DNA from: Pseudomonas sp. B21-028
Lineage (GTDB): Bacteria; Pseudomonadota; Gammaproteobacteria; Pseudomonadales; Pseudomonadaceae
Assembly: GCF_024749045.1 (NCBI RefSeq)
Contig: NZ_CP087184.1
Location: 2,852,001 to 2,916,000, forward strand
Length of the DNA: 64,000 bases
Direction: 5' to 3'
Shown: positions 50,576-58,116 of the stretch, one piece after another
Position numbering within the stretch: the first letter of the stretch is position 1
Layout: the number at the start of each line of letters is the position of its first letter
The notes under the pieces: generated by a model
The model's input: only the letters and a program-made list of their open reading frames with translations
Told to the model about the DNA's origin: nothing
Databases searched by the model: none
Program-made: the position numbers and the translations under genes

Positions 50576-51961
50576 TCAAACCTCCTTCAATTTCAGGGCT
50601 TTTTGTTCCAGGCCTTGCAGAAGGAAACGCTGCCAGGAACCGTGCTGGTTGATATAAAGCCCTTCGTGGGTGAACTCGGTTCCGGTAAGGACCGGATGGA
50701 TGCCCAGCACTTCGCTGTTGGGCGTGGGACCTTCCACCCATTTTTCGCTGCCTCGGGAAACCTCGTTCCAGCGCTCCAGGCGGGCCTGGAAACCGCGCTG
50801 GGCTTCACGGAACTCCACGAGGTCGTCCGGCGTACCCATGCCCGACACATTGAAGAAGTCTTCGAACTGGCGAATACGGTTTTCCCGATCGGCGTCCGAT
50901 TCACCTTTTACGCCAATGCACTGGCTGATGATCTCCGTTTTATTCCAGGCCACTGGGCGAACGATGCGCAGTTGCGAACTGATCTGGTCCATGAAAAACA
51001 GGCTTGGGTAGATATTGAGGTTGCGCAGGCGGTGCATCATCCATTCGGCTTGCTGCTGGCCATACTCTGCAACCAGGCGCGGCATGACCGTGGCGTAACC
51101 GGCGCGGACTGTCGGGTTGGGCATGTCACTGAACAGCAGGCTGTGGCCGTTGTTGAACGAAAACCAGCCATCATCGGTTTCGGCATCGCCGGCACCGAGC
51201 TTGCTGTAGTCCAGCGTGCTGGAGCCGCCGCCGTTCTCGGCATTGACCTGCTGGCGGTGCTGCACCGTGGACACATAGTTGTAGTGCACGGTGCTGACGT
51301 GATACCCGTCCAGGCCATTTTCGTGCTGGAGCTTCCAGTTGCCGTCGTAGCTGTAGGTCGATTTGCCAGGCAGTATTTCCAGCTCGCCCGTGGGCGACTG
51401 AGCAACCATCATGTCGAAGAACACCTTGGCATCGCCCAGGTAATCTTCCAGCGAGTCGGTGCCCTGGGGATCGAGGCTGATGAAGACGAAGCCTTTGTAA
51501 CTCTCGATGCGGGCTTTCTTCAGTCCACGGGTGGCTTTGTCGAACCCCTCCGGATATTCCCCCGGCGCCTTTACCTTGACCAGGCGACCGTCGCTTTTGT
51601 AGCACCAAGCATGGAAGGGGCAGGTGAAGGTCGATTGATTACCCTTGCTGACGCGAGTCAACGTTGCGCCGCGATGTTGGCAGGCATTGATCAGAGCGTG
51701 GAGCTGGTTATTTCCATCGCGGGTGATGATCATCGGCTGACGGCCTGCACGCAGGGTGAGGAAGTCATTGGGATTGGCGATTTCACTCTCGTGGCACGCA
51801 TAGATCCAATTCTTCTCGAAGATCAGCTCCATCTCGAGATCGAACAGTTCCGGCTCGGTGAACATATCGCGGGCGATGCGATAAATACCTTCGGCCGGAC
51901 GAAAATCCAGGCAACCCTGAATGTATTCCTGCCACTGCGCAATGCTTCTGGTGCTGTTCAT
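50576..51961 (-). CDS. antA: Anthranilate 1,2-dioxygenase, large subunit
   Basis: Rieske oxygenase alpha subunit of 461 residues. The Rieske cluster ligands are in ACQHRGATLT and CPFHAWCYKSDG. The mononuclear iron site is in ENGLDGYHVSTVHYNY. It turns anthranilate into catechol with loss of CO2 and ammonia. First gene of antABC, divergent from antR. Supplied by the indole operon and feeding catA, it links the two halves of the island. Confidence 0.9.
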   Translation of the reverse strand: MNSTRSIAQWQEYIQGCLDFRPAEGIYRIARDMFTEPELFDLEMELIFEKNWIYACHESEIANPNDFLTLRAGRQPMIITRDGNNQLHALINACQHRGATLTRVSKGNQSTFTCPFHAWCYKSDGRLVKVKAPGEYPEGFDKATRGLKKARIESYKGFVFISLDPQGTDSLEDYLGDAKVFFDMMVAQSPTGELEILPGKSTYSYDGNWKLQHENGLDGYHVSTVHYNYVSTVQHRQQVNAENGGGSSTLDYSKLGAGDAETDDGWFSFNNGHSLLFSDMPNPTVRAGYATVMPRLVAEYGQQQAEWMMHRLRNLNIYPSLFFMDQISSQLRIVRPVAWNKTEIISQCIGVKGESDADRENRIRQFEDFFNVSGMGTPDDLVEFREAQRGFQARLERWNEVSRGSEKWVEGPTPNSEVLGIHPVLTGTEFTHEGLYINQHGSWQRFLLQGLEQKALKLKEV

Positions 51962-52021
51962 CAGGTCAACCCTTTTGTAGTTTTAGGTTCAACCCGATTT
52001 GAAGCTTTTCCATACCGCTCA

Positions 52022-52052
52022 TCTATCCGGATTCGTGACGATCTCTATCCGG
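52022..52052. promoter_or_regulatory. Tandem CCGGATAGA repeats before antA
   Basis: On the plus strand TCTATCCGG occurs at 52022-52030 and 52044-52052, 22 bp apart. Read toward antA this is CCGGATAGA-N13-CCGGATAGA. The core matches the repeats before the indole operon at 42483-42513. They lie 61-91 bp before the antA start, the right place for an AraC/XylS activator such as AntR. The remaining gap to 52203 shows no gene. Confidence 0.62.
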
Positions 52053-52202
52053 TTTTCGAGGGAGGGCAGGCTTTTTTAGAGAAATGCTGTCAGGCAGGGC
52101 GCTTTATGCGTTTTCATGATGGTTTTTGCACTATGCGGATAGCGAGAGCGGATGAGCTGGCGCTACGGTAGAGACCAATCCCATAACCATTCTGGTGTTG
52201 CG

Positions 52203-53209
52203 ATGAACCTGCAAACTCATGCTCGAGCCGATGTTGAATTCCAGGACATCCATGCAGTGCGCCATGACCTGCAAAGTGCGCAGGCCTGGATGGCGAATAT
52301 CTGCGGGCCCCACGGGCTCAAGGCTTCTGCACCGCAGCGCCTGCATTTTCAGCACGCCGGAAATCTCTTGAAGTCGATGTCTACGGTGATCGGTTATGTT
52401 GAGTACGGCACCGATGTCACCATCGATATTGATGCGTCGGTGCTGAACAGCTACAGCATCAGCCTGCCCATCAGCGGTCAGCAGGAGTTGCGCAAGTATG
52501 ACGGGCTGCTGACGTCTGACAGCAACAACGGGCTCATCGTGTCGCCCTATGACCGACAAGAGCTTTGTATCGCGGGCAACTGTCGGAAAATTCAAGTCGC
52601 GATCAAGGCCACAGCGATGCGCCAGGTGCTGGAAGAGTTGCTACAGCGGCCTGCCCAGCAACCGATCATCTTCGAGACAAAGGTGGGGACGGGGCAGGGT
52701 GCGACTGCGGCGTGGTGGCGGCTGGTCAAGTTCCTGCTGGCGGAGATGGACCAGACCCGCGAGTTCTTCGGTCATGTCTCGATTTCCCGGGACATTGAAA
52801 GAGCCTTGATCAAGGGCTTGATTCTGGCTCAACCCAGCAATTACTCGGATGAGCTGACGGGACTGTCGCAGATCCGCTGCCCTGAATATCTGCTGAGGGC
52901 CAAGCAGTTCATACAGGAGCATGTCAGCGGTGAAGTCAATCTGGACGATCTCAGCCTGGCGGCCGGGGTGTCGCGCTTCAAGTTGTATGAGGCGTTCAAG
53001 AAGTACCTGGGTGTCTCACCCACCTTGTATGTGAAACGGTTTCGGCTCGAACGTGTAAGGCAAGCGCTGCTGGAGGGCGAGGGGCACGCCAATATCACGG
53101 CTGTGGCAATGCGCTGGGGTTTACCCACCTGGGTCGTTTCTCTGCCGATTACAAGAAATTATTCCTGGAAGTGCCCTCCAAGACGGTTGAAAGAAGTCGC
53201 ACCCATTGA
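52203..53209 (+). pseudogene. antR: AraC/XylS-family activator AntR, frameshifted near its 3' end
   Basis: The regulator begins MNLQTHARADVEFQDIHAVR, with sensor core SISLPISGQQELRKYD and first helix-turn-helix LSLAAGVSRFKLYEAFKKYL. The second motif breaks: AMRWGLPTWVVSLPI is read where the family has RWGFTHLGRFSADYKK. One extra base in the TTT at about 53120-53123 restores that sequence and an ending ERSRTH with TGA at 53207-53209, giving 335 residues. As printed, the frame runs on to about 53300 with unrelated residues. Either the regulator is damaged or the base call is wrong. Divergent from antABC. Confidence 0.78.
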
Positions 53210-53256
53210 GGGAGCGAGTGACAGAAGCGTTGCTAAAAAAACAAGAGAGACTTTCC

Positions 53257-53697
53257 ATGAAAACGGTCGCCCAGCTACTTTGCATAAAGCCCGAACATAA
53301 TCAGATGGTTCACACCATTGCACCGGACCAGATGGTCCTGGACGCGATCAGGATCATGGCTGAGCGAAACGTCGGTGCTCTACTGGTCGTAGAGGATGGG
53401 GCCGCCATTGGCGTGCTCAGTGAGCGGGACTATGCGCGGAAAATGGTGCTGCAGGGTCGCTCTTCGGCGGGAACCCCAGTGAGGGAGATCATGAGCTCGC
53501 CGGTAGTCTCTGTGGCTCCTGGCCAGAGCATAGAGGCCTGCATGGGGATCATGACCGACAGTCATCTTCGTCATCTGCCGGTTGTAGAGGGCGAGAAGTT
53601 GCTTGGCTTATTGTCGATTGGCGACCTGGTAAAGGCCGCATTGGCCGAGCAGACCAACCTGGTGCAGCAATTGGAAAGTTATATCCGCGGGCACTGA
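53257..53697 (+). CDS. CBS-domain pair protein
   Basis: Protein of 146 residues made of two CBS motifs: about 15-70 (HTIAPDQMVLDAIRIMAERN VGALLVVEDG in two segments, then VLSERDYARKM) and about 80-135 (SSPVVSVAPGQSIEACMGIM, HLPVVEGEKLLGLLSIGDLV). Such proteins bind adenosyl ligands and tune partner enzymes. AGAGAGA precedes the ATG at 53257. It follows antR in the same direction but no functional tie is evident. Confidence 0.85.
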   Translation: MKTVAQLLCIKPEHNQMVHTIAPDQMVLDAIRIMAERNVGALLVVEDGAAIGVLSERDYARKMVLQGRSSAGTPVREIMSSPVVSVAPGQSIEACMGIMTDSHLRHLPVVEGEKLLGLLSIGDLVKAALAEQTNLVQQLESYIRGH

Positions 53698-53715
53698 GCA
53701 CGAGGTCAGTGCCGC

Positions 53716-55482
53716 TCAACGCACCCGCCCGCGACTTTCCACCGCCAGGTCCAATGCCTTCTGCATGTCCAACCGCGCCGAGCGTCCCACGTCTTTGTCA
53801 TTGAGTTGGTAGCGGCGCTCAGACGGCAGGATGGGCGCGGTGAGGTCTTCGGCGTCCATCCGTTCGAAGTCGTGGTTGTCGCCGATGGTCATGGCGCTGC
53901 GGCGCAACAGCGTGCGCAGTTGCTCGGGCTGAAGTTGCGGGTTGATGGACAGCATCGCTGCCAGCAGGCCCGCGACCATGGGCGTTGCGTAGGAGGTGCC
54001 GCAATGCACCGCTCCGTTCTGGCCTGTGCCGGGCGTCGACGCGTGGGCGCAAGCGGCGGCGGTGATGTCGACGCGCATGTCGATGTTCGAGGAGCTGCGC
54101 TTGACCGCATAGGCCGGATCGTCGACGGCGACCTCGGTACGCTCGCTGCGCTGATGACCACCGACCACCAGCAGCTGCTCGGTGATGAAGGAGGAGGGCA
54201 GGCGGTACTCATCGCTGCCCGAGAAGGACGAGCCGTTGCCGGCGGAGTTCACCACGATCACGTCGGGATGCTCCTTGCGCAGCCAGAGGAAGAACTCCTC
54301 CAGCAGTTCCTCGTAGCCGCTCATGGCGATGCCCGAGCGCAGCAGGGAATCCACATCGTCTCCCTTGATGTCCTTGGCGCCCACCCGGTGGATGCCCCAG
54401 CTCCAGTTGAGTACGCGTACGCCATCTTCCACGAGGTTGACCGAGGCGGCGATATTGGCGGTAATCCCGGCATCGGAATTACGTTCGACGATGACCTCGA
54501 AACCACCGCTGGCCTTATCCAGGCCGCGCAGAAAACCGGTGTTGCCACCGTCGTTCCAGCGCGCGGCGAGTATGCCCGCGACGGTGGTGCCATGGCCGTC
54601 CGGGGCGTTGGCATCGCGGGCGTAGACACAGGTGCGTGGTACCGAGCAGGCACCGAGGTAGTCGGCAAAATCCGCGGTGTCGAAATCCACGTCGCGCTCG
54701 ATCAGGCCGATGCGTACGGGTTGCGGCCGGATGGGCGCCTGCTGTCCGGGGATGCGCCGCTGGTAGTAGTGCACCGCGTCGAGGAAGCGGTTCGCGGCCC
54801 ATTCGTCGGAGTCTTGTGCGGGTTTCTTCGGTTCTTCGGGACGGGCCGTGGATTGCTCGGTTTCTTCCGCCGCGGACTCCTCGATCACCACCGCGTCCAC
54901 GCTGGTTTCACTGCCCAGACGCAGCACCAATGCGTCACGCTGCACCAGGTCCCTGGCCGGCAGACGAAGCTGATAAAGGTTCAAAGGGGCAATGCTGCCG
55001 ACCACAGTCGCCCCGTACTTGTCGGCAAGGCGCTCGGCTTCCTGGCGGCCGTCGCGATCTTCCTCGATCAGCAGGCTGACCAGATTGACGTAGGTGGTCA
55101 GTCCATCCATGTTCTTCGCCACTTCGTTTGGGCCTGCGGCCAGTACGTGACTGTTGCGCAAGGTCAGCCAGGCGGCGTTACTGCTGCGTGGGCCGTCCTC
55201 CAGCCAGAGAGGGCCGCTTTGGTAGCCGGCGCTGTCCAGGCGCACGCGCAGGTTCTGCCCCTCGCGCCGAACAGAGTCCGGAGGGATCGCTCGGGTGCCC
55301 AGTTTCAATTGCGGCACGCCATCGTCCAGCCCGCGCACCGTCAGGCACCAGTCCTGGCGCTGGTTTTCCAGGAGGTTGCCGCAGCGCTTCAGGTTTTCCA
55401 GGCGTAGCGGTTCCTGTGCTTCGGCTGCCGTGCCGGTAGCCAGGGTGAACAATGCAGCGAGGGCGGCGGATCGTAGGGGCAT
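53716..55482 (-). CDS. Exported S8 (subtilisin-like) serine peptidase with variant Asp site
   Basis: Protein of about 588 residues. Signal peptide MPLRSAALAALFTLATGTAA, a non-catalytic N-terminal region of about 250 residues with an acidic Pro-rich linker (ESAAEETEQSTARPEEPKKP), then the S8 domain. His (DGHGTTVAGILAA), oxyanion Asn (VVNSAGNGSS) and Ser (CGTSYATPMVAGLL) are present. The usual V-x-D-[ST]-G motif reads IGLIERDVDF, so Glu stands where the catalytic Asp should be. An upstream in-frame ATG at 55530 is possible. Activity is uncertain. Confidence 0.8.
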   Translation of the reverse strand: MPLRSAALAALFTLATGTAAEAQEPLRLENLKRCGNLLENQRQDWCLTVRGLDDGVPQLKLGTRAIPPDSVRREGQNLRVRLDSAGYQSGPLWLEDGPRSSNAAWLTLRNSHVLAAGPNEVAKNMDGLTTYVNLVSLLIEEDRDGRQEAERLADKYGATVVGSIAPLNLYQLRLPARDLVQRDALVLRLGSETSVDAVVIEESAAEETEQSTARPEEPKKPAQDSDEWAANRFLDAVHYYQRRIPGQQAPIRPQPVRIGLIERDVDFDTADFADYLGACSVPRTCVYARDANAPDGHGTTVAGILAARWNDGGNTGFLRGLDKASGGFEVIVERNSDAGITANIAASVNLVEDGVRVLNWSWGIHRVGAKDIKGDDVDSLLRSGIAMSGYEELLEEFFLWLRKEHPDVIVVNSAGNGSSFSGSDEYRLPSSFITEQLLVVGGHQRSERTEVAVDDPAYAVKRSSSNIDMRVDITAAACAHASTPGTGQNGAVHCGTSYATPMVAGLLAAMLSINPQLQPEQLRTLLRRSAMTIGDNHDFERMDAEDLTAPILPSERRYQLNDKDVGRSARLDMQKALDLAVESRGRVR

Positions 55483-55700
55483 GGGAGGGTTCTTTGCCAA
55501 GGGCCTGATTGCTCCGACTGTTGTAGCCATCGTTACGTTCCAAGAAGGCCGGCCCTGGTCGGACCGAAACTCCTCGGCTTGCCCAGATGTCCATTGATCA
55601 CCCCACAGCCTGCGCGCCAGGCTCGAATATGGACATCTCAGGGATCTGGCATCCTGATCGCGTGTCCCTGGGACGCATTCGTCGAGAGGTTGGATTGGAG

Positions 55701-55946
55701 ATGATGGACGCCGCTAGCAAAACCAAAGTCGCACAGATATTCGACCAGCTCCTGGCCCTGCGAGAAAGCGTGAATGAACTTCAGGAAAAAGAGTTGCGCA
55801 GGGTGATAGCGCTTCGCGGACATCAGACCGTAGACGCCAACGAAGCGGTCCATCAATCTTTTGTGGACCTTCAGAATCACATTGCCGGAATGGAAGAAGT
55901 GCTGGCGACGATTGCCGAGGCCACCGGGATTATCCCGAAACTCTGA
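55701..55946 (+). CDS. Small hypothetical protein
   Basis: Protein of 81 residues predicted mostly helical (IFDQLLALRESVNELQEKEL, SFVDLQNHIAGMEEVLATIA). There is no signal peptide or known motif. Start ATG at 55701 or 55704 with GGAG just before; a longer reading from 55629 is possible. I do not recognise a family. Confidence 0.5.
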   Translation: MMDAASKTKVAQIFDQLLALRESVNELQEKELRRVIALRGHQTVDANEAVHQSFVDLQNHIAGMEEVLATIAEATGIIPKL

Positions 55947-55962
55947 TGTTCCCCGGAACACC

Positions 55963-55988
55963 TGTGGGAGCGAGCCCGCTCGCGATGG
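55963..55988. repeat. Single REP-type palindrome
   Basis: TGTGGGAGCGAGCCCGCTCG followed by CGATGG, one copy of the palindrome that forms the arrays at 19.7 and 61.2 kb. Confidence 0.7.
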
Positions 55989-56075
55989 CGGTAGCTCTGC
56001 TTGCATCTATCTCGAATATGCCGTCATATCGCAAACGCCCACGCACATTGCCGTTACTTGAAAGGAGATACCCAA

Positions 56076-56375
56076 ATGGAATTACGCTGTACATCCATCG
56101 AAGAAGTCCGCCAGCAGATAGACCAGATCGACCGCCAGGTCGTTGCGCTCCTGGCCCGGCGTGGCAACTTCGTCACGCAGGCGGCAGCCTTCAAGAAAAC
56201 CACCGACGATGTGCGCGCACCGGCGCGGGTCGAGCAGGTCATCACCAAAGTGCGCGGGCTTGCGAACGAAGCCGGTGCCTCGCCTGATGTCGTGGAGCGG
56301 GTCTACCGGGCCATGATCGCTGCGTTCATTGACGAAGAATTGAAAGCCCACTCGGCCCTGACAGCCCAGCCCTGA
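56076..56375 (+). CDS. Chorismate mutase-fold protein (AroQ/PchB family)
   Basis: Helical protein of 99 residues. IEEVRQQIDQIDRQVVALLA with catalytic-type Arg, RGNFVTQAAAFKK with Lys, and VYRAMIAAFIDEELKAH match the small AroQ-type chorismate mutase/isochorismate pyruvate lyase family. There is no signal peptide. A strong AAGGAG precedes the ATG at 56076. No aromatic biosynthesis or salicylate genes lie beside it, so its true substrate is open. The 241-bp gap that follows holds no clear gene. Confidence 0.75.
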   Translation: MELRCTSIEEVRQQIDQIDRQVVALLARRGNFVTQAAAFKKTTDDVRAPARVEQVITKVRGLANEAGASPDVVERVYRAMIAAFIDEELKAHSALTAQP

Positions 56376-56616
56376 CGCCATCCGTCCTCATCATGACCTG
56401 ATTCTGCGAGGCTGGGATCCCGGCTTCGCGTCGCCAAGGCACACATGCCTGACCCGTACGGCACGCAACTATCGTTAGAAGTAATAGTGACCATCACTAA
56501 ACGCATGTTCTGCTTTTTCGCCAGTCGTTGGACAATCGCACCCATCGAACAGATGGCTCAAGACATGACGCAACAGCGTTCCGTCGTCATACGAGCCTGA
56601 TTCTTTTATTTTCGGG

Positions 56617-56967
56617 ATGAAACTGATGCGCTTTTTATTCGTGCCTGTCATGGCGTTTGCCTCTTTGCTGCTCGCCGGTTGCGCCTCCGCGCCAAACGAT
56701 CCGACGCTGACCCTGCAGACCCAAAAGACCCCGGCCGAGTACGCCGAGTGCGTCATACCGAAATTGCAGGACAGTCAGTTGAACCCGATGGTCTCACAGA
56801 CCCAGCGCAGCTACCGGATCGTCGTGCCGAGCAAAGTCTCCGCGGACAACGTGCTGGAGGCCTACAAGGCCGGGAACGGCGGCAAGGTGTTCATCTATGA
56901 GCGACACCTGCTGGCCTCGAACCTGCTGCCGTCGAGTTTCGAGCGCGCCGCAGAGGATTGCATCTGA
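56617..56967 (+). CDS. Small putative lipoprotein
   Basis: Protein of 116 residues with a lipoprotein signal (PVMAFASLLLAGCASAPND); the Cys at about residue 22 of LAGC would be lipidated. The mature part has one conserved-looking pair of Cys (ECVIPKL, AEDCI). GGGATG precedes the start. It is followed by a terminator. Function unknown. Confidence 0.75.
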   Translation: MKLMRFLFVPVMAFASLLLAGCASAPNDPTLTLQTQKTPAEYAECVIPKLQDSQLNPMVSQTQRSYRIVVPSKVSADNVLEAYKAGNGGKVFIYERHLLASNLLPSSFERAAEDCI

Positions 56968-57027
56968 TTCAACGGATAGACGCTTTTTACAGAGCTCCTT
57001 TGGTTGGCCGCAACCAACCAACTCCTT

Positions 57028-57063
57028 GCCCCGCCGACCCATTTGGTTTGCGGGGCTTTTTTT
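57028..57063 (+). terminator. Rho-independent terminator after the lipoprotein gene
   Basis: Stem GCCCCGC (57028-57034) / GCGGGGC (57050-57056) followed by a run of seven T. Confidence 0.85.
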
Positions 57064-57087
57064 ATGTCTGCGATCAGTGCGGGACTA

Positions 57088-57972
57088 TCAGATCTGCTCC
57101 AACAACCAGCCACGAAACGCCCGCAACGACGGCAGCATTTCGTTGCGCGGCGGGTAGGTGAGGTAGTAACTGCGCCGGCTGGCGAATGGCAGGTCAAGGC
57201 CGATCAGCTCGCCATTGGCCAACTCGTCGGCCACCAGGATGCGGGGCACCAGGCCGATGCCGATGTCCGCGCGCACCGCCTGGATCAAGTGCGAGGTGAG
57301 TTCGAAGCTGGGGCCCAGGCGCATCCTGGCGTGGGGCAGGGTGTAGTGACTGAACCAGTCGCCCCAGACGTTGGGGTTGTTCGCCACATTGAGCAGCATC
57401 TGTTCGCTGATCCGCTCCGGCGTCCACGTTTCATGGGCCTTGGCCGCCTGGGCCGAGATGATCACGATCAGTTCTTCGGCGTGCAGGCGATGGCTGATCA
57501 GGCCCGGCAGGTCGGCCGTGCCTACGACGATGGCGGCGTCGATGCCGCTGGTGTCGAAGTCGATGGCGTCGATCCGGGAGCTGATGTGCACCAGTATGCC
57601 GGGGTGGGTTTTGTAGAACTCATGCAGGCGCGGCAGCAGCCACCTCGAACCAAAGGTCGGCAACGTCGCCAGGCGCAGGGTGCCGCTGCCGGACTGATAG
57701 GCCATGGCCTGCAGCGTCGCGCTACGGATGCGTCCGAGCGCTTCGCTCATCTCCCGTTGGTAGAGACGACCGACATCGGTCAGCCGGACCTGCCGCCCTT
57801 CGCGACGAAACAGCGTCAGCCCCAATTGCTCTTCCAGCGCCTGGACCTGCCGGCTGACGGCGCTTTGCGTCAGCGAGAGTTCAACCGCGGCCCGGGTGTA
57901 GCTTTCATGCCGGGCGGCGGCTTCAAATGCCAGCAGCAGTGACATGGACGGTGTGAGGTGACGGTAATTCAT
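57088..57972 (-). CDS. LysR-family regulator, GcvA-like
   Basis: Protein of 294 residues. Helix-turn-helix RAAVELSLTQSAVSRQVQAL with the GcvA-type lead SMSLLLAFEAAARHESYTRA; effector domain GTLRLATLPTFGSRWLLPRL. It is divergent from the YdiJ-like dehydrogenase with a 144-bp gap, so it likely controls that gene. Effector unknown. Confidence 0.87.
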   Translation of the reverse strand: MNYRHLTPSMSLLLAFEAAARHESYTRAAVELSLTQSAVSRQVQALEEQLGLTLFRREGRQVRLTDVGRLYQREMSEALGRIRSATLQAMAYQSGSGTLRLATLPTFGSRWLLPRLHEFYKTHPGILVHISSRIDAIDFDTSGIDAAIVVGTADLPGLISHRLHAEELIVIISAQAAKAHETWTPERISEQMLLNVANNPNVWGDWFSHYTLPHARMRLGPSFELTSHLIQAVRADIGIGLVPRILVADELANGELIGLDLPFASRRSYYLTYPPRNEMLPSLRAFRGWLLEQI

Positions 57973-58116
57973 TCAGAAAATTCATCGATAGCGGCAGGAT
58001 TATCCAGTTGTCTGCGCCCGGAACCTGAAGGAACATTGACGCAGGTCGTTCCGAGCCTGACCTATTCATGCGTCGGCGACAAGTATTTACGTGATTAGCC
58101 CCCTAAGAGGCCGTTA

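Noticed and set aside
49036..51961. Benzoate dioxygenase (benABC) instead of antABC
   Set aside because: There is no benD diol dehydrogenase in the operon, which benzoate needs and anthranilate does not.
53806..55407. Plus-strand open frame of 533 codons opposite the S8 peptidase
   Set aside because: The minus-strand protein has clear His, Asn and Ser motifs and a signal peptide; the plus frame has none.
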